The notes under the pieces were generated by a model. The model did not search any database and was not told where the DNA came from. It saw only the letters and a program-made list of their open reading frames with translations. Shown piece by piece: positions 52,357 through 60,797 of a DNA stretch of 64,000 nucleotides. The translations under genes and the position numbers were made by a program. Positions within the stretch are counted from its first letter, which is position 1. Every line of letters begins with the position of its first letter. The stretch lies in the NCBI GenBank assembly GCA_963728965.1, contig CAVSMH010000006.1, forward strand, positions 1,860,001-1,924,000, given 5' to 3'. The stretch comes from DASQZT01 sp963728965. GTDB taxonomy: Bacteria; Acidobacteriota; Terriglobia; Bryobacterales; Bryobacteraceae.

Positions 52357-54780
52357 CTACTCTTCGCGCAGGGCGACGGTGCAGTCCACCCGCGTGGCGC
52401 GGCGCAGCGGGACGAAAATCGCAACCGGCGAGATCAGCAGGATCGCGGCGGAGGCGATCAGCAGCGTGGCCGGGTCGCGGGGATGCACCTGGAACAGAAG
52501 GGACTCCAGAAAGCGCCCCAGCACCAGGCTGCCCGCCAGCCCGACAACCAGCCCCGCCGTCACGGGCGCGAGACCCTGGCGCAGCACCAGCCGGCCGATC
52601 TCGGCGGGAGAAGCGCCGATGGCCATGCGAATGCCGATTTCGTGAACGCGCGATGCCACCAGGTTTCCCAGGACGCCGTAAATCCCCATCATGCCCAGCA
52701 CCAGCGCGAGGCCGGCAAAGATCGCCAGCAGCAGCGTGGTGAATTTCCGCTGAGAGAGCCACTCGTCAACATAGTGCTGCATGGGCTGCACCTCGGCCGC
52801 CGGAAGTTCCTTGTCGGCCGACCAGATGACATTGCGAAGGGCGGCGGCCAGCGCCCCCGCCGGCATGGCCGAGCGGACGACCAGGGTGGCACTGGGGACG
52901 CGAAGGGAAGACCAAAAAACCGTCGGCCGGGTACCATTCTCGATGCCCATGGCCCGATAGTCGGAGACCACGCCGACAATTTCGCTGGTCTCCTTCTTGT
53001 CCGAGTTCAGCAGGTGCTGCCCCAGCGGATTTTCACCAGGAAAGAACTTCTTCGCGAAGGACTGGTTCACCACGGCTACCCCGGTGCGGTCCGCTTCGGT
53101 GAACAGACGGCCGGCCTCCAGGCGCAGGCCGATCACGCCGAAATAGCCGGGGCTCGCATGCACCATATCGGCAATGGGAAGGGCCGATACGGGCGGCTCC
53201 GGGTGACCGGCAATGAAAAAATTCCACATGGTGATGCGGTGCAGCGGCATGGCATCGGTAATGGCGGCGGCGGCGATGCCGGGAGCCGACCGGGCGCGAT
53301 CGAGGAGATCGCGGAAGAAGCGGGCCTGGGCGGGACCATCGGGATAGCGCTTTTCGGGGAGGTCGATATCGGCGATACTGACCTGCTGCGTCCGGAAACC
53401 CACACCGACGGAAAGGACCGATTGAAAGCTGCGGATCATGAGCCCGGCGCCCACCACCAGCATGAGCGCCAGGGCCACTTCCAGGCCGATGAGGAACTGG
53501 CGGCTGCGGAGGCGCACGGCCGAAGCGCCCCAGCCGCCGCCGCTCTTCAGAGCGGAGTTCAGATCGAGGCGGGAGGCGGCCATCGCGGGAGCCAGTCCAA
53601 ACAGCATGGTAGTGAACACGGCGGCAACGGCCGCAAACGCGAACACGGAAGCGTCGATCGAGACCAACTCCGGGCGTTGCAGGTCTTCGGGATGCAGCGA
53701 GACCAGCCAGCGTACGCACCAATTCGCCAGCAACAGGCCCGCCGCGGCTCCCGCGAAAGACAGCAGGAGCGCTTCGGAGGCCAGTTGCGCGACGATGCGG
53801 GTTCGCGATGCCCCCAGCGCCAGGCGCAGGGCAATCTCGCGCGACCGCAGGGTGGCGCGAGCGAGGGTGAGGTTGGCGAGGTTGGCGCAAGCGATCAGCA
53901 GCAGGAAACCGACGGCGCCCATCAGTATGAAGAGCGCGACGCGCATCTGGGGCGACACATCTTCGGTACGAACGGAGAACACGCTGGTGGCCCAGCCCTT
54001 ATTGAAGTCCCCGCCGGTGGCGGCGAGGCGGTCGGCAATGGCGGCCATCTGGCGGCGCGCCTGCTCGACCGAAACGCCGGGCTTCAGGCGCGCCATGACG
54101 CGCAACTGGCGGCTCTGCTCGTCGGCAGCGGAGTAGAATAAACCGGTGAGCGGCACCCACACGTCGGCTTTCACCTGGTCGGTGCCCTCATACGTGGCGG
54201 GCAGGTGAAAGCGCGGCGGCAGCACGCCGATGACGGTGTACGGTGTGCCGCCCAGCACGATGGATTGGCCCAGAGCCGCCGGCCGGCGGCCGAAGCGCTG
54301 TTCGAAATAGGTGTCTGCCAGCACCGCCACGCGGCCCTGCCCGGGGCGGTCTTCGGCTGCTGTGAACAGGCGGCCGAGACGGGCCCGGACGCCGAGCATG
54401 GCGAACAGGCCCGGCGAGGCGAAACCGGTCGAGACATGCCGCGGATGCTCGAGGCCGGTTTCCTCGAGCGGCGTCGCGCGAAACGCGGCCATGTCGCGGA
54501 ACACCGTAGCCTGCCGTTTCCATTCCTGGAAATTGCGGCGGGCTACATCCATGCGCTTGTCCATGGGCGGCGGCATGGCCGGGAAGCGCTCCCAGACGAA
54601 GACCAGGCTGGCCGGATCCGGGTATGGGAGCGCGTCGAGAATCACCGAGTCGAGCACGCTGAAGATGGCGGAATTGGCCCCGATTCCCAGGGCCAATACG
54701 CCGATCGACAGAAGCGAATAGCCGGGACTTCGGCGCAGTGTGTAAACGGCATGCCGAAGGTCGCGAACCAGGTTCGTCAT
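52357..54780 (-). CDS. ADOP-type (MacB/FtsX) ABC permease, intact
   Basis: An 807 aa acidobacterial-type permease. The first helix is in YSLLSIGVLALGIGANSAIFSVLD (residues 20-43). A MacB-like periplasmic domain follows (LGVRARLGRLFTAAEDRPG, YTVIGVLPPRFHLP). Next come helices near 270-300 with LLLIACANLANLTLARA, a second periplasmic domain (SIADIDLPEKRYPDG, FFPGENPLGQHLL), and C-terminal helices with NLVASRVHEIGIRMAIGAS. It lacks the extra N-terminal prefix domain of the 40.7 kb permease and ends TRVDCTVALREE. No ATPase or PadR gene is adjacent. The ATG overlaps the stop of the VOC gene. Substrate unknown. Confidence 0.9.
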   Translation of the reverse strand: MTNLVRDLRHAVYTLRRSPGYSLLSIGVLALGIGANSAIFSVLDSVILDALPYPDPASLVFVWERFPAMPPPMDKRMDVARRNFQEWKRQATVFRDMAAFRATPLEETGLEHPRHVSTGFASPGLFAMLGVRARLGRLFTAAEDRPGQGRVAVLADTYFEQRFGRRPAALGQSIVLGGTPYTVIGVLPPRFHLPATYEGTDQVKADVWVPLTGLFYSAADEQSRQLRVMARLKPGVSVEQARRQMAAIADRLAATGGDFNKGWATSVFSVRTEDVSPQMRVALFILMGAVGFLLLIACANLANLTLARATLRSREIALRLALGASRTRIVAQLASEALLLSFAGAAAGLLLANWCVRWLVSLHPEDLQRPELVSIDASVFAFAAVAAVFTTMLFGLAPAMAASRLDLNSALKSGGGWGASAVRLRSRQFLIGLEVALALMLVVGAGLMIRSFQSVLSVGVGFRTQQVSIADIDLPEKRYPDGPAQARFFRDLLDRARSAPGIAAAAITDAMPLHRITMWNFFIAGHPEPPVSALPIADMVHASPGYFGVIGLRLEAGRLFTEADRTGVAVVNQSFAKKFFPGENPLGQHLLNSDKKETSEIVGVVSDYRAMGIENGTRPTVFWSSLRVPSATLVVRSAMPAGALAAALRNVIWSADKELPAAEVQPMQHYVDEWLSQRKFTTLLLAIFAGLALVLGMMGIYGVLGNLVASRVHEIGIRMAIGASPAEIGRLVLRQGLAPVTAGLVVGLAGSLVLGRFLESLLFQVHPRDPATLLIASAAILLISPVAIFVPLRRATRVDCTVALREE

Positions 54781-55562
54781 TGGTGGGGCAGCGGTTGGAA
54801 CAGTGCGAACACGGCGCCCTGCGGGTCGGCGATCACCGACCAGCGGCCGACACCCTCCATGGTCATGGGCGGCATGTGGACATTGGCGCCGGCTTCCTTG
54901 GCTTTGGCGGTAGACGCGTCGCAGTTCTCCACCAGGAAATAGGCCAGCCAGTGCGGCGGCGCACCCGGCGGCATGTGTTGGGCGGGGGGAATCCCGCCGA
55001 CGAACTGCTCTCCGTTCTTGATGTGCAGATATCCGGAGTCGTCTTTGCCGGTTTCGAATTTCCAGCCAAGCACCTGTTCATAGAACGGGACGGCGGCGGA
55101 CGGGTTCGGCGTCATGAGATCCGCCCAGCAGAGGGTGCCGGGGATGCCGTTGACGCCGGTGCCCTGGTGCATCTTCGGCTGCCAGACGGCGATGTGGGCG
55201 CCGGTGGAATCCTGAATCACGGCCATGCGTCCGAACTCCATCACGTCGAACGGCGGAGCCTCGAGTTTACCGCCGGCGTTCTGAACTTTTCCGGCGGTCT
55301 CGTCGGCACTGGCCACGGATACGTACAACATCCAGTGCGGCGGAACGCCGTGCGCCCGCATTTCGGGTCTGAGGGTGTAACAGGCGCCGGTATTGCGCCC
55401 GCCGAGGTTGAACATCGTGTATGATTCGCTCGGGCCCATCGGGAAATCGGCCGGGCTCCAGCCGAAGAGCGAACTATAAAACTGCTTGGCGGCATTCTGG
55501 TCGGTGGTTCCAAGCTCGATCCAGCAGAAAGTACCGGGTGCGTGAGTGTCGACTTGTGCCAT
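54777..55562 (-). CDS. Two-domain VOC (glyoxalase/bleomycin resistance) family protein
   Basis: A 261 aa protein made of two similar VOC domains. Each starts with a GTFCWIELGTTDQNAAKQFY-type segment: residues 10-29, and again GTLCWADLMTPNPSAAVPFYE near residue 140. Each has FGW and an ending like VIQDSTGAHIAVWQP (first) and VIADPQGAVFALFQP (second). Members bind metals or small molecules and include glyoxalases and antibiotic-binding proteins; no specific activity can be assigned. The stop overlaps the start of the ADOP permease (ATGA), so the two may be co-expressed. Confidence 0.88.
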   Translation of the reverse strand: MAQVDTHAPGTFCWIELGTTDQNAAKQFYSSLFGWSPADFPMGPSESYTMFNLGGRNTGACYTLRPEMRAHGVPPHWMLYVSVASADETAGKVQNAGGKLEAPPFDVMEFGRMAVIQDSTGAHIAVWQPKMHQGTGVNGIPGTLCWADLMTPNPSAAVPFYEQVLGWKFETGKDDSGYLHIKNGEQFVGGIPPAQHMPPGAPPHWLAYFLVENCDASTAKAKEAGANVHMPPMTMEGVGRWSVIADPQGAVFALFQPLPHQ

Positions 55563-55713
55563 ACAAGCCGCAGTATATCCGAAGAAGGTGGAAGCCGCGC
55601 GACGGAACGGGAATCTGCCGGGGCGGCCAGGCGGGCATGGCGGAAACTTGCCGCAAAAGCGCGTCGATACGGCTTGTCGCTGTGAACCAGGCTACGGTGG
55701 CACCGGCCGTGCA

Positions 55714-56325
55714 ATGCTTTCGGCGATTGTGAAATTCCGACCGTTCATTCTGTTGCTGCTGCCGGTCCTGGTGGTGGGGGGCGAGGACTGCCGGCAGCGG
55801 GTCGCCGAGGATTTTGTGCCTATGACGATCAGCGAACGGCTGGTGAACGGGTTGGACAGCGTGATCGGCCCGCGCGCGTTCCTGGAGGTGGGCATGCGGG
55901 CGGGCGCGGACTCCGGCGCCGGCCGCCAGCGGGAGTGGGGTGGCGGCGGGGAAGGCTTCGGGCTGCGTCTGGGCAGCGTTTGGGCGGAGCGCTTCATCGG
56001 CCACGTGGTGGAATACACGGCCGGGTACAAGCTGCACGAAGACAATGGCTACTTCGCATCCGGAAGCCATGGCGTGGGGCACCGCCTGGGCTACGCGGCG
56101 GCGAGCACCCTGCTGGCACGCCACGACGACGGCTCGCGGCATTTCTCGTACTCGGTGGTGGCGGGAACGGCGGTGGGGGCATTCGCGGCGCGGGCCTGGC
56201 AGCCGCGCAGCACCACCTCGGCGGGCGACGCGGCGATTTCGTTGGGACTGAACCTGGGGATTCGCGCCACCTTGAACGTGGTCCGCGAGTTCTGTCCGCC
56301 GTGGTTGAGAATCGTCCTGAAATGA
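55714..56325 (+). CDS. Hypothetical exported protein, coupled to the kinase-like gene
   Basis: A 203 aa protein. Start ATG 55714 gives a signal peptide (MLSAIVKFRPFILLLLPVLVVGG). The frame is open to 55546, but that part overlaps the divergent VOC promoter. Mature features are glycine-rich stretches (GVGMRAGADSGAGRQREWG region, RQREWGGGGEGFGLRLGS), FIGHVVEYTAGYKLHED and FSYSVVAGTAVGAFAARAW. The alternating pattern is compatible with short membrane or beta segments. No known domain. Its stop overlaps the ATG of the next gene (ATGA), indicating a joint role. Confidence 0.68.
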   Translation: MLSAIVKFRPFILLLLPVLVVGGEDCRQRVAEDFVPMTISERLVNGLDSVIGPRAFLEVGMRAGADSGAGRQREWGGGGEGFGLRLGSVWAERFIGHVVEYTAGYKLHEDNGYFASGSHGVGHRLGYAAASTLLARHDDGSRHFSYSVVAGTAVGAFAARAWQPRSTTSAGDAAISLGLNLGIRATLNVVREFCPPWLRIVLK

Positions 56326-57257
56326 GCCGGCTGCTTGGGTACGTTCTGCTGGCGGCGGCGTTGCCCGCGGCCGAGCCGCCGCCGTTGTTGTGGCAAGCGC
56401 CGCCTTCCATGACGGGGGAGGAATGGAGCTGCGGCGCTGACGGTTGCGCCGGGGCGCCCGCGCCGCCTTTTCACTTTCTGAGCGAGGATTCGGGCGGAAC
56501 CTCGCCCAAATTTTCGGTGGCCGACCGCAAGGGCCGCACGTGGAGCGCGAAATTCGGCGCGGAGGTAATCCCCGAATGTTTCGGCGCGCGATTCGTGCGC
56601 GCACTGGGATATTTCACCGAAACGACCTACTACGTGGCCAGCGGGAGCATCGACGACGTCACCCGGATCCACCGGGCGCGCCACGTGGTGCAGAAGGACG
56701 GCACCTTCCAGCGGGCGCGCTTCCAACTACGCAATGCCAGGGAGTTCGAGTTTCTCAAAGGGCGGACGTGGGCTTGGGACGAGAACCCGTTTCGCGGCAC
56801 GCATGAACTGGCGGGCCTGAAGATCGCCATGATGCTGCTCTCCAACTGGGATGCCAAGGACGCCCGCGACGGCGACGAGTCGAACAACAATGTCTTCCGC
56901 GGCCCCGCGGGCCTGCTCTACAGCGTGTACGACTGGGGCGCGTCGCTGGGGCGATGGGGCAGCGTGGTGCGGCGCGACCAGAGCGACTGTTCGGCCTTCG
57001 TGCGGGATTCGGCGCGCTTCGTGGTGGGCGTGCGCGCAGGCGGCATCGAGTGGGGCTTCAGCGGGAAGCATGGCGACGACCTGAAGACCGGGATTACACC
57101 CGCCGATGTGCGCTGGCTGCTGCCGTACCTGCTGCGCATCACGGCGGGCCAGCTTCGCGCCGGGCTGAAGGGCTCGGGGGCGACGGAGCGGCAGGCTTCC
57201 TGTTGGGCCGCGGCCATCGAAGAGCGCATCCGGCAGTTGCAGGCGATTGCCCGGTAG
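56322..57257 (+). CDS. Exported protein with kinase-like (HipA/Fam20-like) motifs
   Basis: A 311 aa protein with a signal peptide (MSRLLGYVLLAAALPAAE). Three motifs recall an atypical kinase fold. GRTWSAKFGAEVIPECFGAR (about residue 66-85) resembles the ATP-binding lysine strand followed by a glutamate helix. LSNWDAKDARDGDESNNN (about 171-188) resembles a catalytic Asp/Asn loop. YSVYDWGASLG (about 200-210) resembles the metal-binding D-x-G. Spacing and order fit HipA- or Fam20-type kinases, but similarity is weak and no P-loop is seen. It would act outside the cytoplasm. The ATG overlaps the stop of the preceding exported protein. Confidence 0.6.
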   Translation: MSRLLGYVLLAAALPAAEPPPLLWQAPPSMTGEEWSCGADGCAGAPAPPFHFLSEDSGGTSPKFSVADRKGRTWSAKFGAEVIPECFGARFVRALGYFTETTYYVASGSIDDVTRIHRARHVVQKDGTFQRARFQLRNAREFEFLKGRTWAWDENPFRGTHELAGLKIAMMLLSNWDAKDARDGDESNNNVFRGPAGLLYSVYDWGASLGRWGSVVRRDQSDCSAFVRDSARFVVGVRAGGIEWGFSGKHGDDLKTGITPADVRWLLPYLLRITAGQLRAGLKGSGATERQASCWAAAIEERIRQLQAIAR

Positions 57258-57297
57258 GGCGGCGGCCGCGCGCACGCGTAGCGGCGCGGGTGGCACT

Positions 57298-57303
57298 TAT
57301 AAT
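57298..57303 (+). promoter_or_regulatory. Possible -10 box of the ntrY/ntrX-like operon
   Basis: A perfect TATAAT lies 10 bases upstream of the kinase ATG at 57314. A transcript from it would have a leader of only a few bases. The expected -35 region is GC-rich and shows no consensus. Confidence 0.45.
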
Positions 57304-57313
57304 CAAAAGGTAG

Positions 57314-59398
57314 ATGACGAAGAAGCGCCTGCTGCTCATTTCCGGCGCGGTGTTGCTGGCGATCTCCACCTTGCTGGTAGTGGTGCAGGGGTCGTTCGAC
57401 CTGAAGGGATTCGGTCCTTCGAACCCGGCACAGACGTTCATTTTCTGGGCGGTTTCGAGCCTCATCTTCATTTTGATGGTGACGCTGGGGTTCATTCTGT
57501 TCCGCGAACTGGTGAAGCTGTACATCGCCCGGCAGAGCGCGCAGATGGGCTCGCGCATCCGCACCAAGCTGGTGCTGGGCGCGCTGGTGCTCAGCTCGGT
57601 ACCGGTGTTCTGCCTGGTGCTGTTCAGCTACGAGGTGTTGGGGCACAGCCTGCAACGCTGGAATACCAAGCCGGTGGACGAGCAGATCGGCCGGTACATG
57701 GATGTGGCCAACCTGCTGCGCGAGGAGATGCGGGACGAGGTGAAGGCACAGGCGGCGCTGCTGGCGGCCCAGCCGAAGACGCGGCAGGCGCTGGTCTCGG
57801 GCGTGGCGGTGCCGGGGTTCCTGGAGCAGTTTGCGAAATCGGTGGACGCCGATTCGGCGGCGCTGTACCCCGCCGCAGGCGACCGCCCCCTGGACAGCTA
57901 TGGCAAGACCCCCGCCCAGGACGGCATTCGGGTGCGGGCGCCGGTGCCGTACGGCAGCGCCACAATCGGCTATGCCGAGGTGGCGACCACCATTCCGGTG
58001 AACGTGGCCGAAGAGGTGCGGGCCATCAACAAGTACAACACGGAGTGGACCGCGCTGCGGGACTACCTGCGCAATGCGAAGCTGTTCTACACGGAGTTGA
58101 TGATCCTCATCACGCTGTTCGTCCTGTTCGTGGAGGTATGGATCGCGTTCTTTCTGGCCAAGCAGATCAGCGTGCCCATCGCGGCGCTGCTGGATGCCGC
58201 GCGGGAAGTGCGGAACGGCAATTACAAACACGTGGACGTGCGCGCGGTGGACGAACTAGGGGCGCTGGTTCACGGCTTCAACCAGATGACCCAGGAGCTG
58301 GAGACCAGCAGGGGCGAACTGGACCGCCGGCAGCGGTTCAGCGAGGCCATTCTCGAAAGCATCCCGACGGGGGTGATTTCGATCGGCGGCGATGGATCGA
58401 TCCATCGCGTGAACCGCGCCATGGGCAAGATTTTCCCGGAGGAGGCGGTGGCGCGCGCGACGCGCCTCGAAGACCTGTTCTCGCGCGAAGATACAGCGGA
58501 GATCCGGTACCTGATGAAACGCGCGCGGCGCACCGGCACGGCCACGCGGCAGATGGAGTTGCGCACCCCCAGCCGCAAGTTGCAGGCCGCGGTGACGGTT
58601 TCGGCGCTGGAAGAGAGACTCACGTCGGGCTTCGTGGTGGTGCTCGAAGACACCAGCGAACTGCTGCGCGCGCAGAAGTCGGCGGCCTGGCACGAGGTAG
58701 CGCGGCGGGTGGCCCACGAAATCAAGAACCCGCTTACCCCGATCGCCCTGTCCGCCGAGCGGATTGCACGGCAGATCGACCGGCTGGAACCGGCGGCTCC
58801 GCAGGGGAAGATTTTGAAGGAGTGCGCGACGATCATCTCCAAATCGGTGGAGTCGGTGAAAACGCTGGTGGACGAGTTCTCGCAGTTTGCGCGGTTCCCG
58901 GCGGCGCAGCCAGTGCGCGCGGACCTGAACGAAGTGGTGGAGCAGGCGCTGGGCGTCTTCAAGGGCCGCCTGGACGGCATCACCATCCAGACCCGCTTTG
59001 CGCCGGGATTGCCGCCGGTGAACGTGGATCGCGAGCAGTTCGGGCGGGTGGTAATCAACCTGGTGGACAACGCGGCCGAGGCCATGCAGGATGCGCTGGT
59101 GAAAACACTCTATATTGCCACCCAGCCCGGGACGGTGGAAACCGTGGAGCTGGTGATTGCCGATTCCGGCTGCGGCGTGAGCCAGGATGAAAAAGAGAAG
59201 CTCTTTCTACCGTATTTTTCGACCAAGAATCGCGGCACGGGGCTAGGCCTGGCCATCGTGAGCCACATCGTGGCGGAGCACAACGGCACCATTCGGGTGG
59301 AGGACAATCAGCCGGTGGGAGCGCGGTTCACGGTGGAGATTCCGGCGCTGGTGGACCAGGATGCGGAGGCGCCGGCGCGCGTCACCGCCAAAGTATGA
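57314..59398 (+). CDS. NtrY-like membrane sensor histidine kinase
   Basis: A 694 aa sensor kinase of the NtrY type. Three N-terminal helices (residues 8-28, 40-64, 92-112) precede a periplasmic domain. A fourth helix (about 262-285, MILITLFVLFVEVWIAFFLA) leads into a HAMP domain (about 285-340). A PAS domain follows (about 348-440, AILESIPTGVISIGGDG). The HisKA is WHEVARRVAHEIKNPLTPIALS (His about 467) and the HATPase has NLVDNAAEAM and GTGLGLAIVSHIVAEHNG. NtrY kinases sense nitrogen status or redox state in other bacteria. Its stop overlaps the ATG of the response regulator, its obvious partner. Confidence 0.92.
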   Translation: MTKKRLLLISGAVLLAISTLLVVVQGSFDLKGFGPSNPAQTFIFWAVSSLIFILMVTLGFILFRELVKLYIARQSAQMGSRIRTKLVLGALVLSSVPVFCLVLFSYEVLGHSLQRWNTKPVDEQIGRYMDVANLLREEMRDEVKAQAALLAAQPKTRQALVSGVAVPGFLEQFAKSVDADSAALYPAAGDRPLDSYGKTPAQDGIRVRAPVPYGSATIGYAEVATTIPVNVAEEVRAINKYNTEWTALRDYLRNAKLFYTELMILITLFVLFVEVWIAFFLAKQISVPIAALLDAAREVRNGNYKHVDVRAVDELGALVHGFNQMTQELETSRGELDRRQRFSEAILESIPTGVISIGGDGSIHRVNRAMGKIFPEEAVARATRLEDLFSREDTAEIRYLMKRARRTGTATRQMELRTPSRKLQAAVTVSALEERLTSGFVVVLEDTSELLRAQKSAAWHEVARRVAHEIKNPLTPIALSAERIARQIDRLEPAAPQGKILKECATIISKSVESVKTLVDEFSQFARFPAAQPVRADLNEVVEQALGVFKGRLDGITIQTRFAPGLPPVNVDREQFGRVVINLVDNAAEAMQDALVKTLYIATQPGTVETVELVIADSGCGVSQDEKEKLFLPYFSTKNRGTGLGLAIVSHIVAEHNGTIRVEDNQPVGARFTVEIPALVDQDAEAPARVTAKV

Positions 59399-60759
59399 AG
59401 CAGCGCAGGATTCTGGTGGTGGATGACGAGGAAGGCATCCGCCAGTCCTTGAGCGGCGTTCTCGAGGACGAGGGGTACGCCGTCGCGGCGGCGGACAGCG
59501 GAGAGGCGTGCCTGGAGGCGCTCCAGGCGGAGTCGTTCGAATTGGTGCTGCTGGACATCTGGCTGCCGGGAATGGACGGCATGGATGTGCTGGAACGGAT
59601 CCAGGAGATCGTCTTCGCGGAACGGCCGGTGGTGGTGGTGATTTCGGGACACGGGAGCGTGGAAGCCGCGGTGAAAGCCACCAAACTGGGCGCGTTCGAC
59701 TTCCTGGAGAAGCCGCTCTCGATCGAGAAAGTCTCGGTGGTGGTGAAAAACGCGCTGGCGCACCGCAGCCTGGAGCTCGAAAACAGCCGGCTGAAAGCGG
59801 ACCACTCCTCGCGCTACCGGATCATCGGGGAGAGCGTGCCGATGAAGGCCTTGCGGCAGCAGCTTGCCCTGATGGCGGGCACCAACGGACGAGTGCTGAT
59901 TTTCGGCGAAAGCGGCACGGGCAAGGAACTGGTGGCCCACGCCATGCATGCGTTGAGCCCGCGCGCGGCGGAGCCGCTGGTGGAGGTGAACTGCGCGGCC
60001 ATTCCGGAGGACCTGATCGAAAGCGAAATGTTCGGCCACAGCAAGGGGAGCTTCGCCGCGGCGCACGAAGCCAAGATCGGCAAGTTTCAGAAGGCCGACG
60101 GGGGCACGCTGTTCCTGGACGAAGTGGGCGACATGAGCCTGCGCACGCAAGCCAAGGTGCTGCGCGCGCTCGACGAGCAGCGCTTCGAGCCGCTGGGAGC
60201 CTCCGAGTGGGTGCAGGTGGACGTGCGCGTGGTGGCCTCGACCAACAAGAATCTGGAAGAGGAGATCGAGCGCGGGAATTTCCGCGAAGACCTGTTCTAC
60301 CGGCTCAATGTGATCCCGTTCGCGGTGCCTCCGCTACGCGAGCGGCGGGAGGACATCCCGCTGCTGGCCGACCATTTTCTGCGCGAGTTCACGACGGCCT
60401 ACGGCCGCAAGCCGAAGGAACTGACTGCGGAAGCGTACCGGGTTCTGAGGGAATACCACTGGCCGGGCAACGTGCGGGAGTTGAAGAACCTGATCGAACG
60501 GCTGGTGATTCTGAATCCGCAGGTACGGGTGGATGCGCGGCACATTCCGCTGAATGCCACGCGCCGGCAGCAGGATCGCCCGCTCGATCGCTTCGGCAGC
60601 TTGCAGGAAGTGCGGGAAGCGGCCGAACGGGAGTACATCCTGAAAAAACTGGAAGAGACCAACGGCAACATAACGCGCACGGCGGAGCTGCTGGGGCTGG
60701 AGCGCAGCAATCTGTACCGCAAGATGAGGACGCTCGGCATCGGTCCGAAAGAAGGCTGA
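59395..60759 (+). CDS. NtrX/NtrC-family response regulator with degenerate GAFTGA loop
   Basis: A 454 aa regulator: receiver (residues 1-120, ILVVDDEEGIRQS, phospho-Asp in LVLLDIWLPGMDG), AAA+ domain (about 140-380) and Fis-type helix-turn-helix (NGNITRTAELLGLERSNLYRKM, about 422-443). Walker A is IFGESGTGKELVAHAMHA and Walker B is GGTLFLDEVGD. The GAFTGA loop that touches sigma-54 reads GSFAAA (about residue 217-222, after FGHSK), without the essential threonine. The protein may therefore not activate sigma-54 promoters and may act as a plain repressor/activator, as proposed for some NtrX proteins. It is coupled to the NtrY-like kinase. Confidence 0.9.
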   Translation: MKQRRILVVDDEEGIRQSLSGVLEDEGYAVAAADSGEACLEALQAESFELVLLDIWLPGMDGMDVLERIQEIVFAERPVVVVISGHGSVEAAVKATKLGAFDFLEKPLSIEKVSVVVKNALAHRSLELENSRLKADHSSRYRIIGESVPMKALRQQLALMAGTNGRVLIFGESGTGKELVAHAMHALSPRAAEPLVEVNCAAIPEDLIESEMFGHSKGSFAAAHEAKIGKFQKADGGTLFLDEVGDMSLRTQAKVLRALDEQRFEPLGASEWVQVDVRVVASTNKNLEEEIERGNFREDLFYRLNVIPFAVPPLRERREDIPLLADHFLREFTTAYGRKPKELTAEAYRVLREYHWPGNVRELKNLIERLVILNPQVRVDARHIPLNATRRQQDRPLDRFGSLQEVREAAEREYILKKLEETNGNITRTAELLGLERSNLYRKMRTLGIGPKEG

Positions 60760-60797
60760 GCGCGGCAGCGGCTTACGGGGCCGGGGCCGGTGGATGA

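Noticed and set aside
50059..54141. Very long open frame on the plus strand opposite the hybrid kinase and ADOP genes
   Set aside because: It is antisense to two well-supported genes, has low-complexity His/Gln/Arg/Gly composition and no domain; such shadow frames are expected at high GC.
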